From Paenibacillus sp. FSL H7-0331 (GTDB lineage Bacteria > Bacillota > Bacilli > Paenibacillales > NBRC-103111), in NCBI RefSeq assembly GCF_001956045.1, contig NZ_MRTH01000037.1:20349-84348 (forward strand): 64,000 nucleotides of DNA, read 5' to 3'. A program made the position numbers and the translations under genes. The notes under the pieces are model-generated. The model had not been told where the DNA came from. It did not search any database and saw only the letters and a list, made by a program, of their open reading frames with translations. How positions within the stretch are numbered: the first letter of the stretch is position 1; every line of letters begins with the position of its first letter. This document shows positions 34,668 through 43,583 of this stretch, piece after piece.

Positions 34668-35546
34668 TTATGCTCCAAAGCTCGTCCAATGTGTTGGGCG
34701 AGTGAGTGAAGAGGGCAGCTTGGTATCGGCATCGCCCTTCGCCGCGTTGAGCTGGGCTTGGGTGAGAAAGATACTGTCGGTGAGGTCGGCGCCGCTGAGA
34801 TCAGCGTCTCGGAAATCTGCCCCGATGAGGTCAGCCACTCTCAAGTCGGCACCTTTGAGGTCAGCGGCAATAAGGTACGCCCCTCGCAAGTTGGCGCCTT
34901 TGAGATCTGCTCCTCCAAGCTTGGCCCCGATAAGGTCAGCCCCTCGGCCGTAGTTCTTCTTACGCCGTAGGGAAGCCTCGTGCTGGTCACGAGCCTCGGC
35001 TCTTACAAGTTCGCTTGTCCTCAGGAGCAGAGAATTGACATAGGCCCGATGTTCGGCCACGTCAAGCTCCATGAGAGAGTCGGGACTGAGGTAAGTTAAG
35101 CGTTCTGTTTCTTCGAGTGCGAGGCTGAGCTCACCGTGGATTGGCTGGGCCGGCTGCAGCGTCAACGCTTCTTTCAAATACCAGAGCAGCTCATGGAGCT
35201 GCCGCATGATCGGAAATACCTCGAACATTGGCTTCGCTGTATCCGGGGCTTGCCGCCAGTCTTGTCCACCGAAGGTGACTTGGGAAACTTGCTGCCCTGC
35301 ACCAAAGCAGTCATAAACCGTGCAGCCTCGAAAACCGAGTTCTCTGAGGCTTGTATGAACACCGCAGCGAAAATCCGACTGCAAGTTGGGACAGGGCTGA
35401 CCGGCATTTTTGTCGATTGCAAAATCAGACGAAGCTGCAAAGGGCAGCGCGGCACAGCACAAGCCGAAGCAATTCTCGCAGTCAGCTTGCAGATGGATAC
35501 GACTCCTGTCAGGGAAAGGCCTTGAATTATCGAGATTCTTAGACAT
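34668..35546 (-). CDS. Pentapeptide-repeat protein with Cys-rich N-terminal domain
   Basis: A 292-residue protein. The N-terminal part (about 15-85) is cysteine-rich (CENCFGLCCA, CPNL, FRCGVH, RGCTVYDCFGAG), suggesting a metal-binding module. A helical middle follows. Residues about 200-270 are A(D/N)LxxA pentapeptide repeats (GADLIGAKLGGADLKGANL) forming a right-handed beta helix. ATG 35546 has AAGGAG seven bases upstream; the longer frame from 35591 is not supported. The combination is widespread in Firmicutes and Actinobacteria; its function is unknown. It is convergent with the broken TIM-barrel gene. Confidence 0.82.
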   Translation of the reverse strand: MSKNLDNSRPFPDRSRIHLQADCENCFGLCCAALPFAASSDFAIDKNAGQPCPNLQSDFRCGVHTSLRELGFRGCTVYDCFGAGQQVSQVTFGGQDWRQAPDTAKPMFEVFPIMRQLHELLWYLKEALTLQPAQPIHGELSLALEETERLTYLSPDSLMELDVAEHRAYVNSLLLRTSELVRAEARDQHEASLRRKKNYGRGADLIGAKLGGADLKGANLRGAYLIAADLKGADLRVADLIGADFRDADLSGADLTDSIFLTQAQLNAAKGDADTKLPSSLTRPTHWTSFGA

Positions 35547-35612
35547 GTGTGGACTCCTTACGCTGCACCTTATAACAGCTAATTGACTCAAATTAGGTTA
35601 GAATGTTAACAA

Positions 35613-36170
35613 TTAACGTAAAACCTTTAATGCGCCGCTCCAGGCAATGACTTGATCGAACAGCGTGTTGACGGCCGCTTCCTGATGAGGTGCGGGCTTT
35701 AGAATACTGTAGTTTTCAAAGTCTGTAAAGACCGATAAGGTAACCTGAGCGCGTACGTCAGCAACATGCAGTTCACCCAAAATTAGTCTCAGGTTTTCTG
35801 CCGCTCGAGCCCCGCCTGTACCGCCGCCATAACTGACTATGCCCGCGGCTTTATCCTTCCATTCGTTAAAAAGATAGTCGATGGCGTTCTTAAGTGCCCC
35901 GGGAATGGCATGATTATATTCAGGTGTTACGAAAACAAAACCATCAAACGATTTGATTGCTTCAGACCAAGCGAGCGTATGCGGTTTCGTATATCGACTC
36001 AAAACTGGAGGATTGGGTTCATCATATAACGGCAAATTGAAAGCCGCGATATCCACGAGCTCGTATACAGCATCATTGCGTTTTTGGGCGATCTCGTGCA
36101 CCCATCGTGCAATGGCTTCACCTCTGCGACCTGGACGCGTACTGCCAATAATAATGGCTATTTTTAGCAT
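35613..36170 (-). CDS. NADPH-dependent FMN reductase
   Basis: A 185-residue flavodoxin-fold reductase. The phosphate-binding loop is GSTRPGRRGEAIARW, and the FMN-side loop is TPEYNHAIPGALKNAIDYL, both typical of the SsuE/YwqN-type family. It probably reduces flavins or quinones with NADPH. ATG 36170 follows AAGGAG by six bases; the frame extends to 36242 without support. It is divergent from the TetR gene downstream, whose operator-like site lies between them. Confidence 0.88.
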   Translation of the reverse strand: MLKIAIIIGSTRPGRRGEAIARWVHEIAQKRNDAVYELVDIAAFNLPLYDEPNPPVLSRYTKPHTLAWSEAIKSFDGFVFVTPEYNHAIPGALKNAIDYLFNEWKDKAAGIVSYGGGTGGARAAENLRLILGELHVADVRAQVTLSVFTDFENYSILKPAPHQEAAVNTLFDQVIAWSGALKVLR

Positions 36171-36327
36171 GAGTAACTCCTTCGTCATATTGACTGTATT
36201 TTTTGAATCGGCGATATAAGAATGATCTCTGTAGAGAATCATAACAGATGGATTCCTTACAGTTCAAAAGAAACAACCGTTATAACTAATGTTTCCGATT
36301 GACAAAGTATACAAAATGATTATAAAA

Positions 36328-36348
36328 TAGAATGAACATTCGATCTAT
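36328..36348. promoter_or_regulatory. Operator-like site upstream of TetR gene
   Basis: A 21-base sequence starting TAGAATGAACATTCG, repeated with one base changed at 37021-37041 before the SDR gene. The centre GAACATTC is a near-palindrome. It lies 35 bases before the TetR start, a fitting place for autorepression. Confidence 0.65.
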
Positions 36349-36382
36349 GTTTGTTGATTAAGCTGATTCGTGGAGGGATGCT

Positions 36383-36979
36383 ATGTTTGATAAATACAAT
36401 AAAGTACAGCAGGCTGTTCTGGAGACAACCCTTCGCATCATTATTCAAAGGGAGCTGCAAGCTACATCGATGGCGTTGATCGCTAAGGAATCCGGCGTAT
36501 CGACAGGTAATATTTATCACTATTTTCAGAGCAAGGAGGATATCATTAATGAGCTGTATAAGGGGATTGTTACCTTTAACGGTGAATATGTAATTCAGGG
36601 CTTGAATCAGAAAGGAACCATTCGGGAACGCTTTAACTGGGGCTGGGAGAAGGTCATTGAGCTGAGCAAAAAGTATCCTGAAGGATTTTTGTTTATTGAG
36701 CAGTATTCGTTTTCGCCCTATATTTATGAAGAGGTCAAAAAAGAGGCATACTCGGGCGGCTGGTGCGGTCCAATGAACAAGCTTTATGCCGAGGCGATTG
36801 ATCAACAGCTCATTATCGACATGCAGCCGGAGTTAATGGTCCAAATGCATTACGGATCTATCGTATATATGGTCAAAGGACATATTCATGGGAACATTGA
36901 ATTCACTGAAGAAATTGCTCGCAACGCGATACAGACTTGCTGGAACGGAATAAGCCGAGATATCCAAATAGCCAATTAA
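36383..36979 (+). CDS. TetR-family repressor
   Basis: A 198-residue regulator. The N-terminal helix-turn-helix reads TSMALIAKESGVSTGNIYHYFQSKEDI, the canonical TetR DNA-binding segment. The C-terminal ligand domain is divergent, so the inducer is unknown. A GGAGGG site supports ATG 36383. The same operator-like sequence precedes this gene and the SDR gene that follows in the same direction, so it probably represses itself and the SDR. Confidence 0.92.
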   Translation: MFDKYNKVQQAVLETTLRIIIQRELQATSMALIAKESGVSTGNIYHYFQSKEDIINELYKGIVTFNGEYVIQGLNQKGTIRERFNWGWEKVIELSKKYPEGFLFIEQYSFSPYIYEEVKKEAYSGGWCGPMNKLYAEAIDQQLIIDMQPELMVQMHYGSIVYMVKGHIHGNIEFTEEIARNAIQTCWNGISRDIQIAN

Positions 36980-37020
36980 ACAGGTCTTGGTTAACCAGGG
37001 CCGATTTTTTTAAAAGTCAG

Positions 37021-37041
37021 TAGAATGAACGTTCGATCTAT
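37021..37041. promoter_or_regulatory. Operator-like site upstream of SDR gene
   Basis: Second copy of the 21-base site (starting TAGAATGAACGTTCG), identical to 36328-36348 except one base. Its core GAACGTTC is a perfect palindrome. It lies 59 bases before the SDR start. Confidence 0.65.
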
Positions 37042-37099
37042 ACACGCTTGAGACTGAGAATGATCCATATAAAACAAATCAGAAAGAGGAGATCAACCA

Positions 37100-37918
37100 A
37101 TGAACAAAACGATTTTTATTACAGGAGCCAGCTCTGGGCTGGGCAAATTAACGGCAATTCATTTTGCCAAGATGGGCTGGAACGTAGCCGCTACGATGCG
37201 CACGCCTGACAAGGAAACGGAGCTTACCAAGTACAGCAATATTAAAATCTTCAAGCTGGATGTTACAAATGTGCAGCAAGTACGAACAGCCGTAGAGCAG
37301 GCGATTGCTGCATTCAGTCGAATCGATGTGGTTGTGAATAACGCGGGGATGGGTACCTACGGTGCCTTGGAGCTGGCCGATGAGGAAGATATAGATTGGC
37401 AGTTTGCTGTTAACGTTCGTGGTCCGATTAATGTGATTCGTGCGTTTTTGCCGCATTATCGTGCCAATGGGGGAGGCATGTTCATCAACATCAGCTCCAT
37501 GATGGGGGTTACGACTGCCGTACCGACCGGATCGTTGTATAACATGTCCAAATTCGCATTGGAAGGACTGATCGAAGGTCTTTATTACGAGCTGCAGCCG
37601 CTGAATATCGAATTAAGATTGGTGGAGCAAGACGGTTCCAGTGGTAATAATTTTGTGAATAACGTCATTTGGAACACGAACGAAGATATTAAGGACTATG
37701 ATGCCATAACCGCAAAAGTGAAGCGCATGTTCGAAAATATTGACAGCAGTCGTTTGGAGGACCCACAAAATATCGTCGACGAGATTGAGGCCTTGGCAAC
37801 CGGGGCCAGCCAGCAATTCCGTACACTGGTAGGTCAATCCAGCAAGAATCTGGTCGCACTCAGAAATTCTGTGCCGATTGAGGAATATTTGGAAAAGGTT
37901 ATGGCAAACTTTAAATAA
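37100..37918 (+). CDS. Short-chain dehydrogenase/reductase
   Basis: A 272-residue classical SDR. The cofactor motif is TGASSGLG, followed by VNNAGMGTYG, the catalytic serine in INISSMMG, and YNMSK for Tyr and Lys. The residues after the first strand (MRTPDK) favour NADP. The substrate is unknown. It is probably regulated by the TetR gene upstream through a shared operator-like site. A bidirectional terminator follows the stop. Confidence 0.9.
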   Translation: MNKTIFITGASSGLGKLTAIHFAKMGWNVAATMRTPDKETELTKYSNIKIFKLDVTNVQQVRTAVEQAIAAFSRIDVVVNNAGMGTYGALELADEEDIDWQFAVNVRGPINVIRAFLPHYRANGGGMFINISSMMGVTTAVPTGSLYNMSKFALEGLIEGLYYELQPLNIELRLVEQDGSSGNNFVNNVIWNTNEDIKDYDAITAKVKRMFENIDSSRLEDPQNIVDEIEALATGASQQFRTLVGQSSKNLVALRNSVPIEEYLEKVMANFK

Positions 37919-37965
37919 GTGGTAGTTTCTGTCGGAAGCAGATATAGAAGGTATAACTCATAAGC

Positions 37966-38002
37966 AAAGGCAGGGAGCTGTTTAATAAGCTTCTCTGCCT
38001 TT
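37966..38002. terminator. Bidirectional terminator
   Basis: AAAGGCAGGGAGCT and AGCTTCTCTGCCTTT form a long stem with one bulge between the convergent SDR and DUF2264 genes. The A/T-flanked ends suit both directions. Confidence 0.75.
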
Positions 38003-38011
38003 GGTTGCGTT

Positions 38012-39169
38012 CTATGATTTGCGCAGTGCTTGGTCCACGCCGGTTGACGCACCCGACCATATTTTCTTGGCTGTCCAATCGGCTGAGCCCTGCCAGAAGC
38101 TGGAATGAGCAGGCAGTCCCAAAGTAATAAATACGGTCGAACATAAATACAAGCTGCCCGTTGAAATATAATACTCGCCGATTCCCGGCTGCGCACCAGA
38201 CAGGCCAATTTGCAGCCAGCCATTGGCATCGTAGGTGCCAGGAGCTTCAAGCGTACGACGGATTACGGCGGTCAGTGCACAGCGGACTTGAGCCGGCGCG
38301 ATATCGCCCGGCAGCTCTTCGCGCAGCGCGACTTGTGCGAGCAGCTGAAAGGCGCCGGTCCGATAAGCCAGTGACCGACCGATCGGAGGGAAGGTGCCTT
38401 CCGGTGATATCAGCCGTTCCTGCACAGCTGCATATCGTTGTGCCCGCAAGAGGATCGGCGCGCGCATTTGCTGCCATTCGGGGTAACAGTCCCCGACAGT
38501 TTCAACAATGTCGATGAGCATGGGCTGAATCACATAGCTGTTGTAATAGTCCCAGTGAAATTCAGGGCCATCGCCATAGGCTCCATCACCTTTATACCAC
38601 TGCTCATGCTGTCTGAGGGCGTAATCAACACGCATGGAATCCCATGCGGCTCCCATCTTGAATAACGCGGCTTCGACAATAGCAGAGAACAGCAGCCAAT
38701 TGTTGAAGCCGGGTTTGCAGTACCGCGTGGCCGTCAATTCGGCAATGATGTTGTGCCTCACGGAGTCGTCGAGCTTGTCAAAAAGCTCAGTCGGTGCACG
38801 CAATATCGCATGCGCGACAAAGGCTGCATCGACGACAGGCTGAAAGCCTTGACGGAAATTAAGATAATCGGCTGAAGCAGGGTCAACCGCAGAACGAATT
38901 GCTTCGCGGGCCAGCACAGCGATATGCCTGCGCAATTCGCCTTCATGACCGGAATCCGAACCCGATTCCAGCCATGGAGCAAGCCCGGTCAGCGTTCGTC
39001 CGAGTGCCTCGAGATGCGTGAATTGGGCACGGTCCCCCGTGTTGTTCTCAATCGGCATCGTTTGTTTGAGCTTGCCAGCGGCCAGTGCTTCCAGAACGGG
39101 GGTCACAACCCGGCATAAGGTGTCGACCCAATAGCTCCTATCGTTCGTGGTTTCAGCTAGATGATTCAC
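38012..39169 (-). CDS. DUF2264-family protein
   Basis: A 385-residue protein matching DUF2264 (PF10022), predicted alpha/alpha-barrel proteins often found in polysaccharide-use loci. Visible landmarks are ALGRTLTGLAPWLE near residue 60, KPGFNNWLLFSAI near 155, and GDGPEFHWDYYNSYVIQPM near 205. There is no signal peptide. GTG 39169 follows GGGAGG. It is the last gene of the long ABC operon, 13 bases after the aldo/keto reductase gene. The enzymatic role is not established; the context suggests action on an imported oligosaccharide. Confidence 0.82.
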   Translation of the reverse strand: MNHLAETTNDRSYWVDTLCRVVTPVLEALAAGKLKQTMPIENNTGDRAQFTHLEALGRTLTGLAPWLESGSDSGHEGELRRHIAVLAREAIRSAVDPASADYLNFRQGFQPVVDAAFVAHAILRAPTELFDKLDDSVRHNIIAELTATRYCKPGFNNWLLFSAIVEAALFKMGAAWDSMRVDYALRQHEQWYKGDGAYGDGPEFHWDYYNSYVIQPMLIDIVETVGDCYPEWQQMRAPILLRAQRYAAVQERLISPEGTFPPIGRSLAYRTGAFQLLAQVALREELPGDIAPAQVRCALTAVIRRTLEAPGTYDANGWLQIGLSGAQPGIGEYYISTGSLYLCSTVFITLGLPAHSSFWQGSADWTAKKIWSGASTGVDQALRKS

Positions 39170-39182
39170 GAATGCGCCTCCC

Positions 39183-40187
39183 TTATAAATAACGTCTCGC
39201 CTGATAAAAATTTCGAATCCAGCGGTGTTTATTTCTCAGCAGCTCGAATACTTCCTGTGGAAGCTCAGGACGAGCAGCTGCTTCAAGATTGGGGCGAATA
39301 AATTCGTGCACATGCATCGAGGTAATTGCTGTTGTAATGCCTTCAGGCTGTAAGGCGAATCGTATCGCCAGCTCGGCGAGACTTTCTGCATACTGTGGGA
39401 TGAACGTTTGCAAGGCATTAATTTTGTCGATATAAATCGACCGCGGCAGCACATCAAAATAGTTGGCACGGAAGTCGCCTTCAGCAATATGGGTATCTGC
39501 CTTCAAGAATCCGGTCAGTCCGCCTTCGTCGAGAATAATTCGTGCAATAACGGCAACCTGATGCTGACGGCAGATCGGGATCAGGCAATCGAGTGCCAAG
39601 GGATCAAAAATATTAAATAAGGTTTGCACCGCATCGATTTTACCAGAACGAACCAAAGCAATTGCCAGCTCGTGCCTGTGATCGGGAACGGAAATCCCGA
39701 TATATCGTACCAAGCCCTCCTCCTGAAGGCGCAGCAGCTCCTCCATCCAATAGTCGGAGTCGTCCCAATGCGCCCAGTATTGGTGCAGCTGGATAAGATC
39801 AAGCTGCTCAAGCCCCAGCTGCTGTAACGAATCAAGCACGCTAGCACGCAGCATGCCTCTCGGATAAGCAACCTCGACAGGCACAGGAGCATGCCAGCCC
39901 GAGCCTGGCGGGTATGAGGCTGGGGCCGGCTGTGCTGCAACCTTGGTCGCAACAAACGGACGCTCGCCGGTCCACTGCTGTAAGGCTTTGCCGACCAGCT
40001 CCTCCGACCGTCCATAAGCTCTGGCCGTATCGATAAAGTTGATGCCTCCATCCAGAGCAAGCAGGACGGAGCGGATCAAATATTCATCGTCATAGCTGCC
40101 GAAGCTCCCGGACAGGCCCATAGCTCCAAAGCCCAGCTTGGAAATGCGCTCGCCGGAACGCGGAAAGACGTTATTCGTACCCATCAT
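39183..40187 (-). CDS. Aldo/keto reductase
   Basis: A 334-residue NADPH-dependent reductase. The catalytic Asp-Tyr pair lies in NFIDTARAYGRSEE, the Lys in VATKVAAQ, and the His in LIQLHQYW. The C-terminal cofactor region (ALQPEGITTAITSMH) is slightly divergent from the usual I-P-G pattern. It lies in the middle of the ABC operon, 27 bases after the ferritin-like gene, so it probably acts on a sugar or sugar derivative. Confidence 0.88.
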   Translation of the reverse strand: MMGTNNVFPRSGERISKLGFGAMGLSGSFGSYDDEYLIRSVLLALDGGINFIDTARAYGRSEELVGKALQQWTGERPFVATKVAAQPAPASYPPGSGWHAPVPVEVAYPRGMLRASVLDSLQQLGLEQLDLIQLHQYWAHWDDSDYWMEELLRLQEEGLVRYIGISVPDHRHELAIALVRSGKIDAVQTLFNIFDPLALDCLIPICRQHQVAVIARIILDEGGLTGFLKADTHIAEGDFRANYFDVLPRSIYIDKINALQTFIPQYAESLAELAIRFALQPEGITTAITSMHVHEFIRPNLEAAARPELPQEVFELLRNKHRWIRNFYQARRYL

Positions 40188-40214
40188 GATCCTCTTTTCA
40201 CCACCTTTACCTTT

Positions 40215-41582
40215 TTAATAGTTCGTATATTGCAGCTCTACCGTAGACAACCCGCAAAAGCCTGGAAAGTTTTTGGCTACTCTGCGAATTTCTTCGGGAT
40301 CACCGGGAATTTCCAATTTCTCGAGTCTGCGAATCCGGGCTCGCTCTGACATTTCCCGTGCGGTGATGATATCGTCGATTTGCTTATATAGCTCGGGTCC
40401 CCATGTTTTGCCGAATTCCACATGCATCCGTTCATCGACCATGTCGAATTCACATTGGATTGCTGAGAGGGCATCCCCGAATTCCCAGAACTTCTCGACG
40501 CATTTCCGCTTTTTGACGAATGAGCAGGGCTCTGCCACCATGGTCAACCCCGCATACATATCCGGAAACCATTCCTGCTTCAGCTCTTCAATGGAAGCGC
40601 CGGGAGAGGTGTTGAAAAACTTGAACTGCTCGGTTTTATAGCCCATTTGCTTCAATCGTCGGACACCCATTTGACTGTGGCGCACCTCATCCCATAAGTG
40701 GCGGGCCAGATCATAATAAAACTCCAAAGGCATCTTCTGTACGCCATAATATAAGTAACAGAGCGATTCCGCCGCACTAATCTCTGTTGCATTAATGTAA
40801 TGCATCTGCCTCACACTATCCTGCAAGGGCGACATCGTCGGGTCGGAATACGATTGTTTATAGGCATCGGTCCGTTCATAAACAGGAAACTGCGGATCAT
40901 TGCTGGACTCTGCGGGTACGGGTCCGGCGGCCTCTGCGGCCGGGTGAACCGGCAGCCGGAGCGCTTCTACATCCAGCCGATGAGCGAGAACATCCTCGTA
41001 CAGGCTCCACACCTCGGCAACATAGTCCTGCCACTGCTCGGCTGCTGACTTTTCGTCGCCAAACTGCTCCAGCCGATCGTACAGATAGTCGACAAGCTCA
41101 TGCCGGGAATACAAAATCGTACGCAGATGATCCACTGTAGGTGCGTCGAGAATCGTATCCAGCTTGGCCGCTAACTCATCGTAAAGGACAAACATACGCC
41201 GCAGCACATGCAGATAGCCTATGATGAAGCTGGCAGTGTCCGGAGCTTGCGAGATCCGTTCGAATATTTCGCGGGTCAAGGCCGGGGTGCCTTCCTTAAC
41301 ATTCAATGAACCCGGCAGCTCGATCAATCGGGTATGGAGCGCTTTCGTATGCTGGCTGTGCAAGTAGCCGAATCGACCGAGCTTCGTCTTAAGCTCATAA
41401 TCGGCAACAGCAGGCAGCCATCCAAAAGCAAGGCGGGACAGCTCATACTCCTGCCACAGGAAGTCAAGCAGCAGGCGCGCGGTATCCTTCGGGCGTAAAT
41501 AACGGTATGAGGCGGCTGCGCCTGCTGGCATTACATTTTCTTTTTCCGTCAAATTGTAATCTTCTTGTTCATGTTCTAGCAT
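40215..41582 (-). CDS. Ferritin-like diiron protein
   Basis: A 455-residue soluble protein with two helical halves. The C-terminal half carries a complete four-helix carboxylate diiron set: Glu in ISAAESLCYLYY, ExxH in DEVRHSQMG, Glu in AIQCEFDMV, and ExxH in DERMHVEFG. The N-terminal half is a looser version. I do not know the reaction; it could be an oxygenase or oxidase acting in the sugar pathway. ATG 41582 follows GGAGGG by seven bases. Its place between an ABC permease and an aldo/keto reductase is unusual. Confidence 0.65.
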   Translation of the reverse strand: MLEHEQEDYNLTEKENVMPAGAAASYRYLRPKDTARLLLDFLWQEYELSRLAFGWLPAVADYELKTKLGRFGYLHSQHTKALHTRLIELPGSLNVKEGTPALTREIFERISQAPDTASFIIGYLHVLRRMFVLYDELAAKLDTILDAPTVDHLRTILYSRHELVDYLYDRLEQFGDEKSAAEQWQDYVAEVWSLYEDVLAHRLDVEALRLPVHPAAEAAGPVPAESSNDPQFPVYERTDAYKQSYSDPTMSPLQDSVRQMHYINATEISAAESLCYLYYGVQKMPLEFYYDLARHLWDEVRHSQMGVRRLKQMGYKTEQFKFFNTSPGASIEELKQEWFPDMYAGLTMVAEPCSFVKKRKCVEKFWEFGDALSAIQCEFDMVDERMHVEFGKTWGPELYKQIDDIITAREMSERARIRRLEKLEIPGDPEEIRRVAKNFPGFCGLSTVELQYTNY

Positions 41583-41612
41583 CGCAGATCCCTCCAAGGT
41601 TATAGTTAACGA

Positions 41613-42494
41613 TCAGCCTTTTAATGCACCTACCATGACGCCTTTGACAAAATATTTTTGCATAAAAGGATAAACAAACAGAATCGGAAGTGTCGCTACC
41701 ATAATCGTGGCATACTTGATCGTCTCACCAATCTGGAACAAATCACCGAAGGCGGCATTGCTGGACATGCTGTCTGTCGAATTCGCAATCAGGATTTCCC
41801 GCAGAATGAGCTGCAAGGGAAACAACTCGCGATCCTTAAGGAAAATGGAGGCGTAGAACCAGCCGTTCCAGCGTTCAACCGCGGCGTACAGTACAATAAC
41901 CGCAATAACAGGCAGAGAGAGCGGGAGTACAATTCTCAGTAAAATAATGAAGTGGTTCGCTCCATCGATTTTGGCGGATTCCTCCAGGCTTTCCGGCACA
42001 GCAGCAAAGGCGGTTCTCATGATGATCAAATGAAACGTATTCATCGCAAAGGGAACAATCGCAGCCCACAGAGAATTAATCAGTCCCATATCCTTAACGA
42101 CCAAATATAAGGGGATCAGGCCTCCATGAAAAAACATCGTAAAGATGATAAAGAAAACGAAATAACGATTCCACAGCACGTTTTTTCTGGATAACACATA
42201 GGCTCCCAGACACGTGAGGGATAAACTCATCATAACGCCGACGACTACAATAAATAAGGTATTGGCGTAGCCAGTCAATATATTCGGATTTTTCAGCACG
42301 ATTTGGTAAGCTTCGAGATGGAAGCCAAACGGCTTCAACAGCATCCCTTGATGTGCCATCAATTGGTCGGGATTACTGACAGAGGCAAAGGCTACATGAA
42401 TCAATGGATATAAGGTCACGATAACGAGCAGGGAAAGTACGAGATAAATCATCCATTCGAATAAACGATCCGCTAAACCGGAATGTGTGTGCAA
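41613..42494 (-). CDS. Carbohydrate ABC permease, LplC/YtcP type
   Basis: Second membrane subunit of the minus-strand importer, with six helices. The coupling helix reads ESAKIDGANHFIILLRIVLP, and the C-terminus is the typical QKYFVKGVMVGALKG. TTG 42494 lies eight bases after GAGGAG; the frame is open to 42515, overlapping the first permease gene. It works with the LplB-type permease and the large binding protein; no ATPase is encoded here. Confidence 0.9.
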   Translation of the reverse strand: MHTHSGLADRLFEWMIYLVLSLLVIVTLYPLIHVAFASVSNPDQLMAHQGMLLKPFGFHLEAYQIVLKNPNILTGYANTLFIVVVGVMMSLSLTCLGAYVLSRKNVLWNRYFVFFIIFTMFFHGGLIPLYLVVKDMGLINSLWAAIVPFAMNTFHLIIMRTAFAAVPESLEESAKIDGANHFIILLRIVLPLSLPVIAVIVLYAAVERWNGWFYASIFLKDRELFPLQLILREILIANSTDSMSSNAAFGDLFQIGETIKYATIMVATLPILFVYPFMQKYFVKGVMVGALKG

Positions 42495-42508
42495 GCTCTT
42501 AACTCCTC

Positions 42509-43489
42509 TCACCAAAGGCTATTGTTGTTTACTTTACGACTGATATAGTTAGCCGTTATTAAGAGCACCAGATTGATCATGGAATTAAACAATCCGACTG
42601 CCGTACTGAAGCTCCAGCTGAATTCCAGCAAGCCTTTTCTATAAACGAATGACGAGATGACATCAGCGGTTTCATAGGTCGTAGGGTTGTAGAGCAAAAT
42701 AATTTTCTCAAATCCGACATTGAGCAGGTTGCCCATCCGTAGAATAAACATAATGGCGATCGTCGGCATCAGGCCTGGCAGTGTAATATGAAGCATCTGC
42801 TTAAAGCGTCCTGCTCCGTCCATTCGTGCCGCTTCATACTGCTCCTGATCGATACTTGTGAGTGCTGCCAAATAGATGATCGATTCCCAGCCAACCTTTT
42901 GCCAAATTTCTGAAACAATGTAGATGGACCGGAACAACTGGGGCTGCTGCAGCATCGATTGCTCATTCCCGCCAAACAACGCATACAGCGAATGAATGAC
43001 ACCTCCGGTGTTGGTAAAGTCCTTGACCATTCCACAGATGACGATCATGGAAATAAAATAAGGCATGTAAGTGACTGTCTGGACGAAGTTTTTGAACACC
43101 TTGTTGCGGAGCTCGTTCACCAGCAGGGCCAGAATGATCGGTGCTGGGAATTCGAACAGCATCGAGTACACGCTGATCAACACGGTGTTGAGTAGAATGC
43201 GCCCGAAATAGTAGCTTTCAAAAAATGAAATAAAGTGGGTAAATCCAGCCCACTCACTGCCGAGTATCCCTTTGGCAGGGCTGTATTCCTTAAAAGCGAT
43301 ACTGGCCCCATACATCGGAAAGTAATGAAAAATAAGATAATAGGCTATAACCGGAATCATCATGATATACAAATATTTATTGGCGGCGAGATCCCGTATA
43401 AACCGTGATTTTCCTCGGGGAATGGCATGGCCTCTGTGCAGGATTTTTTCGGTATTCATACCGGATCGGACCGGCTGTTCCTGTTTCAT
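42509..43489 (-). CDS. Carbohydrate ABC permease, LplB type
   Basis: First membrane subunit of the importer. Six helices; the coupling helix reads EQYEAARMDGAGRFKQMLHITLP. It starts with a long basic N-terminal stretch before KYLYIMMIPVIAYYLIFHYFPMYG, a hallmark of LplB/YteP permeases. ATG 43489 is used, with GGAG 12 bases away; the frame opens at 43555 without support. It is 94 bases downstream of the binding-protein gene. Confidence 0.9.
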   Translation of the reverse strand: MKQEQPVRSGMNTEKILHRGHAIPRGKSRFIRDLAANKYLYIMMIPVIAYYLIFHYFPMYGASIAFKEYSPAKGILGSEWAGFTHFISFFESYYFGRILLNTVLISVYSMLFEFPAPIILALLVNELRNKVFKNFVQTVTYMPYFISMIVICGMVKDFTNTGGVIHSLYALFGGNEQSMLQQPQLFRSIYIVSEIWQKVGWESIIYLAALTSIDQEQYEAARMDGAGRFKQMLHITLPGLMPTIAIMFILRMGNLLNVGFEKIILLYNPTTYETADVISSFVYRKGLLEFSWSFSTAVGLFNSMINLVLLITANYISRKVNNNSLW

Positions 43490-43583
43490 CAAGCGGTCGC
43501 TCTCCTTTTCTATGGTGGATGCGGGGCACCCGAATTCAGCCTGATGCCCCAACATGATGGTGTTTGTGTGCTATTGTTATCGC

